Positions 17,655-26,425 are shown, counted from the stretch's first letter. The stretch: DNA of 64,000 bases from Clostridium lundense DSM 17049 (GCF_000619945.1 NZ_JHVC01000018.1:9182-73181); one strand, 5' to 3'. The notes: generated by a model from the letters alone, not told the origin. Translations and numbers: made by a program.

Positions 17655-17765
17655 TCCAGAGTCTATCCAGATATAACCCTTTTGCCTGAGAATTTCACTT
17701 CTTTTACTGGGATAAAAAAAGTTTGTCCCTTCGGCGGCTTAATATAAGCACTCTCTTATATCTTT
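17655..17765 (-). promoter_or_regulatory. Glycine riboswitch, proximal copy
   Basis: On the minus strand the conserved blocks appear in order: ATAAGAGAG, then GCCGAAGGGACAAAC, then TGAAATTCTCAGGCAAAAGG, then GACTCTGG. These are the gcvT-type aptamer landmarks. A terminator follows at once, implying transcriptional control of the EamA gene 90 nt downstream. In this class glycine binding usually turns expression on. Confidence 0.92.
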
Positions 17766-17774
17766 CATATAGGC

Positions 17775-17950
17775 AATAAATATTTAGTTTGTATTATGAA
17801 TAGCTATTCTTTGTTAAACAGAGTTCTTACTTCAGTGAGAGTTTTTACTTCCACCAAAGTTTAGAAATCATTATCCAGGGACGTAGCTGATCTTTACTTC
17901 CACTTTGAAGAAGATGAAAGTATTAGAAGAGGTTAGCCATCGGATAAAAA
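17775..17950 (-). other. Structured non-coding spacer between the two riboswitches, possible IS200/IS605-type relic
   Basis: About 175 nt with no ORF. On the minus strand it contains CTTCAAAGTGGAAGTAAAGA, CAGCTACGTCCCTGGATAAT, and a decayed hairpin GGTGGAAGT/ACTCTCAC followed by TGAAGTAAG. I associate this pattern with the structured right end (omega-RNA-like) of clostridial IS200/IS605 elements. That association is pattern memory, not a search result. Confidence 0.35.
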
Positions 17951-17955
17951 AATAA

Positions 17956-17986
17956 AGAGAGAACAAACCCCAAGTTTGTTCTCTCT
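17956..17986 (-). terminator. Terminator of the distal glycine riboswitch
   Basis: Identical in sequence to the proximal terminator (arms AGAGAGAACAAAC / GTTTGTTCTCTCT), with T's on the minus strand. The near-identity indicates a recent duplication of the whole riboswitch unit. Confidence 0.85.
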
Positions 17987-17992
17987 GTTTGT

Positions 17993-18105
17993 ATCCAGAG
18001 TCTATCCAGATATAATCCTTTTGCCTGAGAATTTCACTTTATTTTATTGGGAAAAATAAAGTTTGTCCCTTCGGCCACTTTTTAAGTTCTCTCTTATATC
18101 CTTCA
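17993..18105 (-). promoter_or_regulatory. Glycine riboswitch, distal copy
   Basis: Same ordered blocks as the proximal copy: ATAAGAGAG, GGCCGAAGGGACAAAC, TGAAATTCTCAGGCAAAAGG, ATAGACTCTGG. It lies 5' to the first on the same presumed transcript, about 220 nt away, with its own terminator. It therefore forms a complete second on/off unit, not the classic two-aptamer tandem. Confidence 0.9.
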
Positions 18106-18138
18106 ACTAGTAAATTATTTAATTTATATATCGTTTAC

Positions 18139-18167
18139 ATTATACAATAGTAAATGGTAATTGTCAA
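18139..18167 (-). promoter_or_regulatory. Consensus promoter for the riboswitch-EamA transcript
   Basis: Minus-strand TTGACA (18162-18167) and TATAAT (18139-18144) have an exact 17-bp spacer. Transcription would start about 25 nt before the distal aptamer. Confidence 0.9.
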
Positions 18168-18400
18168 CAAACCTTGCATGAATTTCATTATGCTTACAGC
18201 ACATTTTCAAGGTGTTGCTACTGTTTCCTTTCAGTTGGTAAAACTTATAAAGTTATATCGTATTTTTATATATTGTATCGAAGAATAAATTAATGTTACT
18301 CTTTATTTATGAAAAGTTGAGAAACTTATAAAGAAATTATAAAGTTTTATAAATTTATGCCAATATAATTTATAATAAAGCATGTAGGAGGGACCTTTCT

Positions 18401-19105
18401 ATGAATGAAAAAATATTAATTGTTGAAGATGATAAAGATATTGCTTTATGCATAAAAGAATATATTGAAAAGAAAGGATACAGCGGTATATGGGCATCCA
18501 CAGGAAAAGAGGGGTATGAGGAATTTAAGAGAGAGAAATTTCAGCTTCTAATATTGGACATTATGATGCCTGAAATGGATGGATTAACCCTTTGTAAAAA
18601 TATAAGGCTCATAAGTGATGTACCAATACTTATTATAAGTGCTAAAAGTGAAGATTATGATAAGGTTAAGGGACTAAACTTAGGTGCTGATGATTATATT
18701 ACAAAACCTTTTAGTTTAACTGAACTTTATGCAAGAATAGAATCTCATTTAAGAAGATATAGAAGATATAATTTTATAAATGAAAATGCCAACATTATAT
18801 CTTATAATAATGGACTTGTTATATATGAAGATGGTAAATATGTTGAAATTGATGGGGTTAATATACATCTAACTTCAAAAGAATTTGAACTTCTCATGTT
18901 AATGGCACAAAATCCTAAAAAAGCTTTTACCAAAAAAGAGCTCTATGAAACAGTATGGAGTGAACAGGATGTGGATGGAAATAATACAGTAACAGTTCAT
19001 ATAAAAGAAATTAGAGAAAAGTTAAAGGATGATGTAAAAAACTCAAAATTTATTGAGACCGTATGGGGAATAGGTTATAGATTTATAGGAGAAAAGATAA
19101 TATGA
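18401..19105 (+). CDS. OmpR/PhoB-family response regulator
   Basis: 234 residues. The receiver domain at 1-115 has acidic residues in VEDDKD, the phospho-Asp in LLILDIMMPEMDG (about residue 52) and Lys in YITKPFS. The winged-helix effector at 140-232 includes LTSKEFELLMLMAQNP and WGIGYRF. It pairs with the kinase whose ATG overlaps its stop by 4 nt. The SD TAGGAGGGACC is strong. The target is unknown; the third gene of the operon is a lipoprotein. Confidence 0.93.
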   Translation: MNEKILIVEDDKDIALCIKEYIEKKGYSGIWASTGKEGYEEFKREKFQLLILDIMMPEMDGLTLCKNIRLISDVPILIISAKSEDYDKVKGLNLGADDYITKPFSLTELYARIESHLRRYRRYNFINENANIISYNNGLVIYEDGKYVEIDGVNIHLTSKEFELLMLMAQNPKKAFTKKELYETVWSEQDVDGNNTVTVHIKEIREKLKDDVKNSKFIETVWGIGYRFIGEKII

Positions 19106-20541
19106 AAATAAAAAACTGGCTTATTCTTTCATATATAACAGTAATGCTTATCCCAATATTAACTGCAGTAATACTTTTCTTTTGGATGGAAAGTTATAAT
19201 AAGCAAACAGAAATAAATGATTATGTGGCAAACATGAAAAAATTTGAAAAGTACGATGAAGTATTAAATGATGAAAATATTTTTATTCATCCTCCTAAGA
19301 AACTTAATTTAATTGATGAAAAAGATAAAAGCAATACCAAAATAGAACTATACGATAAAAACGGAATACTAGTATATTCATCTAATAATGAAACCATGAG
19401 TATTCCAATATCTACAGAACAAATCTATAAGGAGCTTTATGAAATAAAACATGGATTTAGGGCAGATACATTTAAAAAACCTATTTTTAGTAAAGGCGAT
19501 TTAATTGGAGTTTACAAAATAACTATAATGCGTACAAAAATAGTTAAAGGGGTAAATGATATAACATTAAAGGCTCTTGCTATATTTATTACAGTGTTCT
19601 TTTTAGTTTTAATATCCATGATTAAATTAATGGATAAAAAATTTAATAATCCTATTTTACTTTTAATAACAGCTATGAAGGATTTTGCACGAGGAAAGGA
19701 AACGTCTATAAAATATAAGTCACAGGATGAAATAGGAGAACTCATAAAGCATTTCAACAATATGAAAAATGAACTTGAACAAAAAAATGTCCAAATAGAA
19801 AAAGAACAAAAATCTAAAGAGTATATGATAGCAGCAATATCACATGATTTAAAAACTCCTTTAACGGCTATAAGAGCTTATGCAGAGCTAATTAATTCTA
19901 AAGATGAAGAAAGCAGCATTAGACATGTATCAAGTATATTAAATAAATGCGATTATATGACTAATATGCTAGAAGATTTACTAATGTATACGGTACTATC
20001 TTCAAATTATGATATGAACTTTGTTAATGTAGATGGAGAGGAATTTTTTCAAATGCTTTTTTCTGGCTATGATGAGGTTTGCTCAAAAAATAATATAAGA
20101 TTTGAAACTGAAATAAAGGTTAATGGAAGTTTTTGTGTTGATGTTAAGCAAATGATAAGAGTAATTGATAATTTAATGAGTAATGCAATTAGGTATACAG
20201 AGGAAGGAAAGTGGATTCATATGGGAGTATTTTCTCATGAAGCTAATCTTCCCAATTGGTTATTTCAGGATGAAAAGCAAAAAATTAATGAATTTGGAAG
20301 AGAAGGGGCAGTTATATTAGTTAAAAATGAAGGAGAAGAAATATCAAAAGAGCATATAGAAAGAATTATGGAACCTTTTTATAAAGTGGACAACTCCAGA
20401 AATAAGAAGGTAGGAACAGGGCTTGGATTAAGCATAGTAAAGTTAATTATTGACAATCATCATGGAAAAATGACTATTTTATCAAGTAAAGAAACAGGAA
20501 CATTAATAGCTTGTTTTTTAAAAAATGAAAGGATGGATTAA
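19102..20541 (+). CDS. Sensor histidine kinase, HAMP type
   Basis: 479 residues. Membrane helices at about 5-28 and 153-173 bracket an extracytoplasmic sensor of about 120 residues. A HAMP domain follows, then a dimerisation/phospho-acceptor domain with ISHDLKTPLTAIRAYAE (His near 249) and an HATPase domain with N box (DNLMSNAIRYTEEG) and GTGLGLSIVKLII. It is translationally coupled to the regulator (ATGA overlap) and followed after 3 nt by the lipoprotein gene. Confidence 0.93.
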   Translation: MKIKNWLILSYITVMLIPILTAVILFFWMESYNKQTEINDYVANMKKFEKYDEVLNDENIFIHPPKKLNLIDEKDKSNTKIELYDKNGILVYSSNNETMSIPISTEQIYKELYEIKHGFRADTFKKPIFSKGDLIGVYKITIMRTKIVKGVNDITLKALAIFITVFFLVLISMIKLMDKKFNNPILLLITAMKDFARGKETSIKYKSQDEIGELIKHFNNMKNELEQKNVQIEKEQKSKEYMIAAISHDLKTPLTAIRAYAELINSKDEESSIRHVSSILNKCDYMTNMLEDLLMYTVLSSNYDMNFVNVDGEEFFQMLFSGYDEVCSKNNIRFETEIKVNGSFCVDVKQMIRVIDNLMSNAIRYTEEGKWIHMGVFSHEANLPNWLFQDEKQKINEFGREGAVILVKNEGEEISKEHIERIMEPFYKVDNSRNKKVGTGLGLSIVKLIIDNHHGKMTILSSKETGTLIACFLKNERMD

Positions 20542-20544
20542 GAT

Positions 20545-21651
20545 ATGGTTAAAAAAAGAGTTATAAGTATTTTTATAGGAGCTTTAGTAAGTGCTACTGC
20601 ATTAGTAGGTTGTGAAACAAAAACCAGTATTTTGCCAGAAAAAATAGTAGCTCATGCTATGGAAGTAGATAATAAAGTCAAGCCTTATTATGGAGAAAGT
20701 AAAATGGTAATATACGGCGAAGATAATAAGATTGTTGAGGATACAATTCTAAAGGAATGGTATGATACTTCCAACAATAAAATGAGAATTAGGATTGAAA
20801 CTTATGATGATAAAAATAATATGCTAAGCACCTGCACAAATGATGGAAATAATGTATTAATGTATATGAGCAAGGATAAAAAAGCTTTAACTATGAAAAG
20901 CATAGATACTATGGATATGCCTATAAAATCCCAAAGAGAGCAGACAAAACAACTTTTAGAAATTATAAAGAAAAGTCATAATATAACTACTGTAGGAGAA
21001 GAAAAAGTAAATGGTATAGAAGCCTATCATATAAAAGCAGTGCCAAAAGAAAAGGATAGCTTAATAGGTAATCAAGATATGTGGATAGATAAAAATAATT
21101 GGTTTGTGGTTAAAAGTGTTTCTTTGGGCGGAAATACAAAAACAGAATTTGAATATACAAAATTGGATTTTTCACCTAAGATGGAAGATAGTCTTTTTAC
21201 ACAGAAAATTCCTTCAAATGTAAAGGTGGAGAATTTAGAGAATATGGGTCCAACGGTAAAGGAAATGAGTTTAAAAGATATAAAAGGTTTTTTAGGAAAC
21301 TCCTTTGCATATTTCTCAGAAACATCAGGTTATAAAATTAAGAAAATATCACTTAATCAGTATAAAAGCAAAGTAGCAGATGATGAAATAATTATGGATT
21401 ACCAAAAGAATGATAAACCTTGTTTTAGTATAAGCCTCAGGAAAGAAAATAAAGTTGATTCAAAGAATGGTAAAATCCCTGGTGAAAAAGATGTAACTAT
21501 AAGGGGACAAAAAGGATTTGTTATAAATGATACTATTTGTATAATTGGATGGTCAGAAGGTAATGTAAGTTATAGTATAATATTACAAGATAATAGCATA
21601 AAGTATGAAGAGTTTATAAAGAGTTTAGACAAGATGGAACTTTATAAATAA
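20545..21651 (+). CDS. Lipoprotein with LolA-like domain, third gene of the two-component operon
   Basis: 368 residues. The signal peptide ends in lipobox LVGC (Cys23). A beta-rich domain follows that resembles outer-membrane lipoprotein sorting (LolA/DUF2092-like) proteins (WYDTSNNKMRIRIETYD, DMWIDKNNWFVVKS). The C-terminal segment (about 230-368) resembles DUF4367 modules (IRGQKGFVINDTICIIGWSE). It is probably tethered to the outer face of the membrane, possibly feeding signals to the adjacent kinase. Confidence 0.8.
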   Translation: MVKKRVISIFIGALVSATALVGCETKTSILPEKIVAHAMEVDNKVKPYYGESKMVIYGEDNKIVEDTILKEWYDTSNNKMRIRIETYDDKNNMLSTCTNDGNNVLMYMSKDKKALTMKSIDTMDMPIKSQREQTKQLLEIIKKSHNITTVGEEKVNGIEAYHIKAVPKEKDSLIGNQDMWIDKNNWFVVKSVSLGGNTKTEFEYTKLDFSPKMEDSLFTQKIPSNVKVENLENMGPTVKEMSLKDIKGFLGNSFAYFSETSGYKIKKISLNQYKSKVADDEIIMDYQKNDKPCFSISLRKENKVDSKNGKIPGEKDVTIRGQKGFVINDTICIIGWSEGNVSYSIILQDNSIKYEEFIKSLDKMELYK

Positions 21652-21665
21652 TAGAGAGTTAAATA

Positions 21666-21706
21666 AAAGGCACTTTGGATATAAAAATTTTCCAAAGTGC
21701 CTTTTT
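21666..21706 (+). terminator. Terminator of the two-component/lipoprotein operon
   Basis: The arms AAGGCACTTTGGA and TCCAAAGTGCCTT are followed by TTT. Confidence 0.88.
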
Positions 21707-21807
21707 AATGTGTGTACAATATGTATAAAAGATAACTATTTACTTAAAATATTAATGACTTATTAAATATTAATGAATTTATCAAAAAAATTTTAGGAGG
21801 AGTTAAC

Positions 21808-22314
21808 ATGAGTAATAGTTCTAATGATGAAAATTTCAAGGACAAAAAAGTTAATATTGTAATGTTCAGTGGAGAATATGATAAGGCATTGGCTGGATTA
21901 ATAATGGCAAACTCTGCAAGAGAATTAGGAGCTCAGGTGACCATGTTTTTCACTTTTTGGGGGCTTTTGTTATTAAGGGATCCCGATAAACTTTCATTAG
22001 AAGATAAAACTACATATGAAAAAATGTTTTCAATGATGACACCTAATGGTATAGAAGATCTGCCTTTATCTAAGATGAATTTTGCTGGCATAGGAAAGAA
22101 AATGCTTAAGGAAATGATGAAAGATGATGAAGCTCCAAGTTTAACGAAATTTTTAAATGGTGCACGCAAAAAAGGTGTAAAATTTTATGGGTGTAAGTTA
22201 GCAGTAGATGTAATGGGGTTTAAAAAGGAAGAATTCATACCTGAACTGGAGATTGTAGATGCAAAGGAGTATTTAAAAGATGCGTTGAACTCAGATATGC
22301 AGTTATTTATATAA
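21808..22314 (+). CDS. DsrE/DsrF/DrsH-like family protein
   Basis: 168 residues. The N-terminal KVNIVMFSGEYDKALAGLIM and GAQVTMFFTFWGLLLL are typical of COG2210 DsrE-like proteins (peroxiredoxin/sulfur-relay fold). Cys in FYGCKLAVDVMG at about residue 130 is the likely reactive residue. These proteins may take part in sulfur or persulfide handling. The SD TTAGGAGGAGT is good. It appears monocistronic. Confidence 0.85.
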   Translation: MSNSSNDENFKDKKVNIVMFSGEYDKALAGLIMANSARELGAQVTMFFTFWGLLLLRDPDKLSLEDKTTYEKMFSMMTPNGIEDLPLSKMNFAGIGKKMLKEMMKDDEAPSLTKFLNGARKKGVKFYGCKLAVDVMGFKKEEFIPELEIVDAKEYLKDALNSDMQLFI

Positions 22315-22421
22315 TAGACTTAAAAGCTATTTGTATATTCCTGTGAAAATTCATTAACACACAGGAATTTTTTTATGGTACAATATATATATTATAATAT
22401 CAATATGATTACAGGAGGGAG

Positions 22422-23447
22422 ATGGGGATTATAAATTACTTACAGAAATTTTTTGACCCAAGTAAAATAAAGAAATCTAAATCTCAGCTTATGATTATTG
22501 CAGCGGTGTTTATACTAAGCATATTTGTATATGCAACAAGAAAAAACATTACACTTGTTATAGATGGTAAAGAAAAGAAAGTTGTTACATACGCAGGAAC
22601 TGTTGAAAAGGTTTTGAAGAATGAGGATATAAAACTAGATAAAAAAGATAAAATAGATAAAGATTTAAAAGCAAAAATAACTAAAAATGATACTATTAAT
22701 ATAAAGAAAGCAGTAAATGTTAAGATTAATATAGATAATAAAGAATTAAATATAAAATCAGCAGAAAAAAATGTAGGCGATATGCTAAAGGCAGAAGATG
22801 TAGCTCTAAGAGCTCAAGATAAGGTTATACCAGCAGCGGAAAAAAGCTTATGTGAAGGATTAAATGTTGATGTTATAAGAGTAGATACAAAAGTAATTAC
22901 AACATCTGCCCCTATCGATTTCAAGACTACTGTTAAAAATGACAATAGTATATTGAAATCCAAAAGCAAAGTTTTGCAAGAAGGAAAAAAGGGAGAAAAG
23001 CAGATTACTACAAGTGTAGTTTATGAAAATGGTAAAGAAGTAGGAAGAAAGATTATTAAGGAAATTGTTACTAAAAAGCCTAAGGAAAAAATTGTAGCAC
23101 AGGGTACCTTAACACATAGAGTAGCATCAAGAGGATCTTATTCTCAGGTTAGTTCAAATATTATTAAAGTAAAGGCTACTGCTTACTGGGCAGTTAGTGG
23201 AGTAGGTAATACCTATACTTCCTCAGGAAGAAAAGCTGTAAGAAATGCAGATGGCTATAGTACTGTAGCTGTTGATCCAAGAGTTATTCCATTAGGGACA
23301 AGACTTTATGTAGAAGGTTATGGCTATGCTATAGCAGCTGATGAAGGTTCAGCGGTAAAAGGAAACTTTGTAGATGTTTTCTTTAATACACGTAGTGAAG
23401 CCTGTAACTGGGGAGTAAAATATGTAAATGTTCACGTATTAAAATAA
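22422..23447 (+). CDS. G5/3D-domain cell-wall protein (YabE/resuscitation-promoting-like)
   Basis: 341 residues. A membrane helix is at 24-40. Two DUF348 ubiquitin-like repeats follow (ITLVIDGKEKKVVTYAGTVE and VNVKINIDNKELNIKSAEKN), then a G5 domain (about 165-225) and a C-terminal 3D domain (VKATAYW, STVAVDPRVIPLGTRLYVEG, IAADEGSAVKGNFVDVFF) carrying the three conserved aspartates. The 3D domain resembles lytic transglycosylase MltA cores, and such proteins act in peptidoglycan remodelling or germination. The SD CAGGAGGGAG directly precedes ATG. Confidence 0.92.
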   Translation: MGIINYLQKFFDPSKIKKSKSQLMIIAAVFILSIFVYATRKNITLVIDGKEKKVVTYAGTVEKVLKNEDIKLDKKDKIDKDLKAKITKNDTINIKKAVNVKINIDNKELNIKSAEKNVGDMLKAEDVALRAQDKVIPAAEKSLCEGLNVDVIRVDTKVITTSAPIDFKTTVKNDNSILKSKSKVLQEGKKGEKQITTSVVYENGKEVGRKIIKEIVTKKPKEKIVAQGTLTHRVASRGSYSQVSSNIIKVKATAYWAVSGVGNTYTSSGRKAVRNADGYSTVAVDPRVIPLGTRLYVEGYGYAIAADEGSAVKGNFVDVFFNTRSEACNWGVKYVNVHVLK

Positions 23448-23463
23448 TTAAAGATCAATAATT

Positions 23464-23498
23464 AGAGAATCTATGCTTAGGGCAGGATTCTCTTTTTT
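23464..23498 (+). terminator. Intrinsic terminator
   Basis: The arms AGAGAATC and GATTCTCT are followed by six T's, after the 3D-domain gene. Confidence 0.75.
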
Positions 23499-23595
23499 AT
23501 GAAAAAATAAAATTTGTAGTCAGAAATTCTATACTCCTTTCGTATTAGATTATGAGAAGCTTCTTAAGGGAGATTGTAGCAAGGGAGGGAAAAAT

Positions 23596-24159
23596 ATGAA
23601 TGTAGACAGTACAAACTTTGTAAAAGAAATAAAAAAGAAGAATACAAGAGCTCTAGAGTTTGTAGTAGATAACTATAGTAATCTAATTTTTAAAGTTATA
23701 GGTAGTGTATTAAATTCAGAATTTCATTCTCAATATGTAGAGGAATGTGCAAATGATGTATTTTTAGCTGTATGGAATAATATTGAAAGTTTTGATAAGA
23801 AAAAAGGAGAATTTAAATATTGGATTACTGCTATAGCAAAATACAAAGCTATAGATTACAAAAGAAAGTTATTTAAGCAAAGTACTGTTGATCCTATTGA
23901 GGATTACACATTACAGGATACTGTGAATTTAGAAGAAATTATAGTAGGAAAAGAAAATAGAGAAGAACTTTTAACGGCTATAGATGATATGAAGGATGAA
24001 GATAGGGAAATATTTATAAGAAGATATTTTTTATATGAGGGAGTAGAAAATATAGCAAGAACTTTTGGTGTGAATAGGAATTTAGTAGATAAAAGACTTT
24101 CAAGAGGACGTAGATTTTTAAAGGAAAAGCTTATGCTTTTGAAAGGAGAAGTATTATGA
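23596..24159 (+). CDS. Sigma-70 family (ECF-like) RNA polymerase sigma factor
   Basis: 187 residues. Region 2 (about 25-90) has VEECANDVFLAVWNNI and FKYWITAIAKYKAIDYKRK. Region 4 (about 125-180) has the HTH EGVENIARTFGVNRNLVDKR. The stop overlaps the start of the DUF4179 gene by 4 nt, the usual arrangement for a sigma factor with its membrane anti-sigma. Probably it is released by an envelope signal. The regulon is unknown. Confidence 0.9.
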   Translation: MNVDSTNFVKEIKKKNTRALEFVVDNYSNLIFKVIGSVLNSEFHSQYVEECANDVFLAVWNNIESFDKKKGEFKYWITAIAKYKAIDYKRKLFKQSTVDPIEDYTLQDTVNLEEIIVGKENREELLTAIDDMKDEDREIFIRRYFLYEGVENIARTFGVNRNLVDKRLSRGRRFLKEKLMLLKGEVL

Positions 24160-25586
24160 ATAATAATGATTTTAATTTAGAAGAAAAGGATATATATAAA
24201 TTGTTTAATGGAATAAAAATTGAAGAAAGTGAGTTTAATGATATGAATGAAGAAGTAGACCAGATTCAAAAAGAAAGAATAAAGAAAAATTTAAATAAAA
24301 GGATAAAAGGTAAAAAAGGTTCAAAAGCTTTAAAGTATGGCTCTATGGCAGCAGCAATAGGAGTAGCATGTTTCATAGGAATTAAAGCAGCTCCTCCAAC
24401 TTTTGCAAAGAATATTCCAGTTTTAAATTCTATAATACAAATGCTAAATAACGAAGGCGGAGATCATGGGGAATATGAAAAATACTCTCAAATTGTAGAT
24501 AAGAGTGTTACAGATAAGGGAGTAACTCTTACTATAAACGAAATATTAGCTGATGAGTCAAAACTTGTTATAAGTTATACAATAAAGAGTGATAAAAAAA
24601 TTAAAGGTTTAGAAGTATTCCCCTTACAAGGACTTTTAAAAATTAATGGTAAAAATTTTTCTGGTTCTGGAAGTAGTCGAGGAAAGTATATTGATGATTA
24701 TACCTATGTTGCTAGTGAAGAGGCAAATATTGATTCATTTAAAGCACCTGAAAAATTTAATGTAGATTTAAATGTTAGTGAGATAGCAAATATAAAAGGT
24801 AAGTGGAACTTTGCTTTTAGTGTATCCAAAGAGGAAATAGCCAAAAGTAGTACTATAATTAAACCAAATAAAAAAGTAAGTTTTCCAGATAGTAATATAA
24901 CTATAGATAAAGTAGTATTATCTCCTATAGGAACTTATATTTTAATAAATGGAGAATTTAAAGATAAAGTGAAAAATAGAAACATACCAGGAGGAGAAAT
25001 GTTTGAATATAATTATTGGATAGCTTATGATGATAAAGGAGTGGAACTTATACCAAAAGGAATTGGTTCTGGAGCAGCTGATTCTTCAAAATTTAGTAGT
25101 AAGATGGCTTATACAAAAGTAAAAGGTATTCCTAAGCATTTAACTATATTGCCTTTAAAATGGGAGTCAGAAGGCGGTGGAGTTGATGAAAATGGTAAAG
25201 AAGTACATTTTTCAATAGAGGAAAGTAAAAGACCTAAGGAAATAAGTAAAATTATAGATGGAAAATATCCAATAGAGCTTTCACAAGGAAAAATGGGAAA
25301 ACTTATAATAAAGGAAATAAAAACAGAAAAAGATAAGACTATAGTTAAATTTACTGCGGAAGGTAAAGCACCCTATACTCAAGGAACTAGCCTTTCTATA
25401 AAAGATGCATTTGGAAATGATGTTAAAATTAAAGATAGTGATATAAGAAAAAATGAAGAAAAACCTAATGAATTCACCATGGAATTTGAACCATTAGATC
25501 CTAATAGACAATATAGAGTATGCACAGGTGACTTTGCTAATGTTGAAGTGGGAGAAGATTTAAAGTTTAATATTGAGATTAAGTAG
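24156..25586 (+). CDS. DUF4179-domain membrane protein, probable anti-sigma factor
   Basis: 476 residues. A cytoplasmic N-terminus of about 60 residues includes LEEKDIYKLFNGIKIEES. A single membrane helix (about 64-82) is followed by a DUF4179 domain (about 85-195) and further beta-rich extracytoplasmic domains. Topology and overlap with the sigma gene support an anti-sigma role. A shorter paralog of the DUF4179 part is at 31335-31922. Confidence 0.85.
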   Translation: MNNNDFNLEEKDIYKLFNGIKIEESEFNDMNEEVDQIQKERIKKNLNKRIKGKKGSKALKYGSMAAAIGVACFIGIKAAPPTFAKNIPVLNSIIQMLNNEGGDHGEYEKYSQIVDKSVTDKGVTLTINEILADESKLVISYTIKSDKKIKGLEVFPLQGLLKINGKNFSGSGSSRGKYIDDYTYVASEEANIDSFKAPEKFNVDLNVSEIANIKGKWNFAFSVSKEEIAKSSTIIKPNKKVSFPDSNITIDKVVLSPIGTYILINGEFKDKVKNRNIPGGEMFEYNYWIAYDDKGVELIPKGIGSGAADSSKFSSKMAYTKVKGIPKHLTILPLKWESEGGGVDENGKEVHFSIEESKRPKEISKIIDGKYPIELSQGKMGKLIIKEIKTEKDKTIVKFTAEGKAPYTQGTSLSIKDAFGNDVKIKDSDIRKNEEKPNEFTMEFEPLDPNRQYRVCTGDFANVEVGEDLKFNIEIK

Positions 25587-25599
25587 GTAAAATAAAGTA

Positions 25600-25665
25600 C
25601 AGATTACAGAGTATAGAGTACAGATGAGGAAGCTTTTCTTCTGTTGACACTACAGAAAAGCTTTA
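25600..25665. repeat. CTCTGT-type repeat (inverted orientation) and hairpin
   Basis: GTACAGATTACAGAGTATAG, then AGTACAGATGAG, reads on the minus strand as the CTCTGTACTCTGT-type repeat seen at 16153 and 25832. A hairpin AAGCTTTTCTTCTG / CAGAAAAGCTTT follows (about 25630-25665) and may terminate the sigma operon. Confidence 0.55.
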
Positions 25666-25752
25666 AAATAATAAAGAATAGATAATAAACAGCTATAGAC
25701 TATTGTGTTGATAAGCTGAATTTTAATAAAGTAAAATTGATTTAATATAAAA

Positions 25753-25795
25753 AACACAAGGATACTGTATGATAAGACATAAGTATCCTTGTGTT
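25753..25795. terminator. Strong hairpin in the 25.6-26.0 kb intergenic region
   Basis: The 13-bp perfect arms AACACAAGGATAC and GTATCCTTGTGTT surround a 17-nt loop, with A's before and some T's after. It serves as a terminator, or a small RNA could end here. Confidence 0.55.
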
Positions 25796-25831
25796 CTTTA
25801 CTCTGTATAATTTACAATTTCTTCTGTGCTC

Positions 25832-25860
25832 TGTGCTCTGTGCTCTGTGCTCTGGAAAAG
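25832..25860. repeat. Period-7 tandem repeat (GTGCTCT)4
   Basis: Four consecutive GTGCTCT units, with related TTCTGT before them. No coding frame crosses it. The remaining intergenic DNA to 26021 is AT-rich with no other feature I can name. Confidence 0.75.
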
Positions 25861-26021
25861 GTGCTTAGCGCTTTTTCAAGTCATTTGCAATTAAATATTC
25901 TTACAATATTGTAATAGTTTTGTTTTATATGTAAGGGGTTAGTTATTGTTATAAATAATAAATGATATATAATATAAATGTATATATGAAAAATAATTCT
26001 TAAATGGAAAAAGGAGACTTT

Positions 26022-26396
26022 ATGGAAAAGTGTATTATAAATGGACATGAATATAGTAAGATTGAAAAAATTTTAGATGAAAAAAAAGTAAATTTATCAG
26101 ATATTAAGTTTGGATTTAATTTGAAAGGTTTTATGCCTTATGCTCATTGCAAAAAAGCTATTTCTATAAAAGTATATAAATTTGGAGTTTTACTACCTAC
26201 AATTATATTAGGATTTATACCAACTCTTTTAGGTATTATTTTCGAAAATTCTAATTTGGCTGCTATTGGAACCTTAATGATTGCCGTGGGATCAGGAGAT
26301 TTTATGATATTTTGGATAATAAAAAATTTACCTAATGCTGCTTTAGTTAGTGATCATCCAGTAAAGCCTGGTTGTGTTGTCTATATAGAAAATTAA
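26022..26396 (+). CDS. DUF3267-like membrane protein lacking the zincin helix
   Basis: 124 residues from the ATG that follows the SD AAAAGGAG; an in-frame ATG at 26004 precedes the SD. Two membrane helices (about 55-100). The body (FGFNLKGFMPYAHCKKAIS, LIFWII-type second helix, SDHPVKPGCVVYIEN) matches the C-terminal two thirds of DUF3267 putative zinc peptidases. The expected N-terminal HExxH helix is absent: only HEYSKIEK near residue 9 recalls it. Probably inactive as a peptidase, or a truncated relic. Confidence 0.65.
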   Translation: MEKCIINGHEYSKIEKILDEKKVNLSDIKFGFNLKGFMPYAHCKKAISIKVYKFGVLLPTIILGFIPTLLGIIFENSNLAAIGTLMIAVGSGDFMIFWIIKNLPNAALVSDHPVKPGCVVYIEN

Positions 26397-26425
26397 ATTA
26401 TAGATTTTTATAAAGGGGGATAAAA

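Noticed and set aside
25832..25860. Period-7 tract considered as CRISPR or attachment site
   Set aside because: Units are only 7 bp with no spacers, no integrase nearby.
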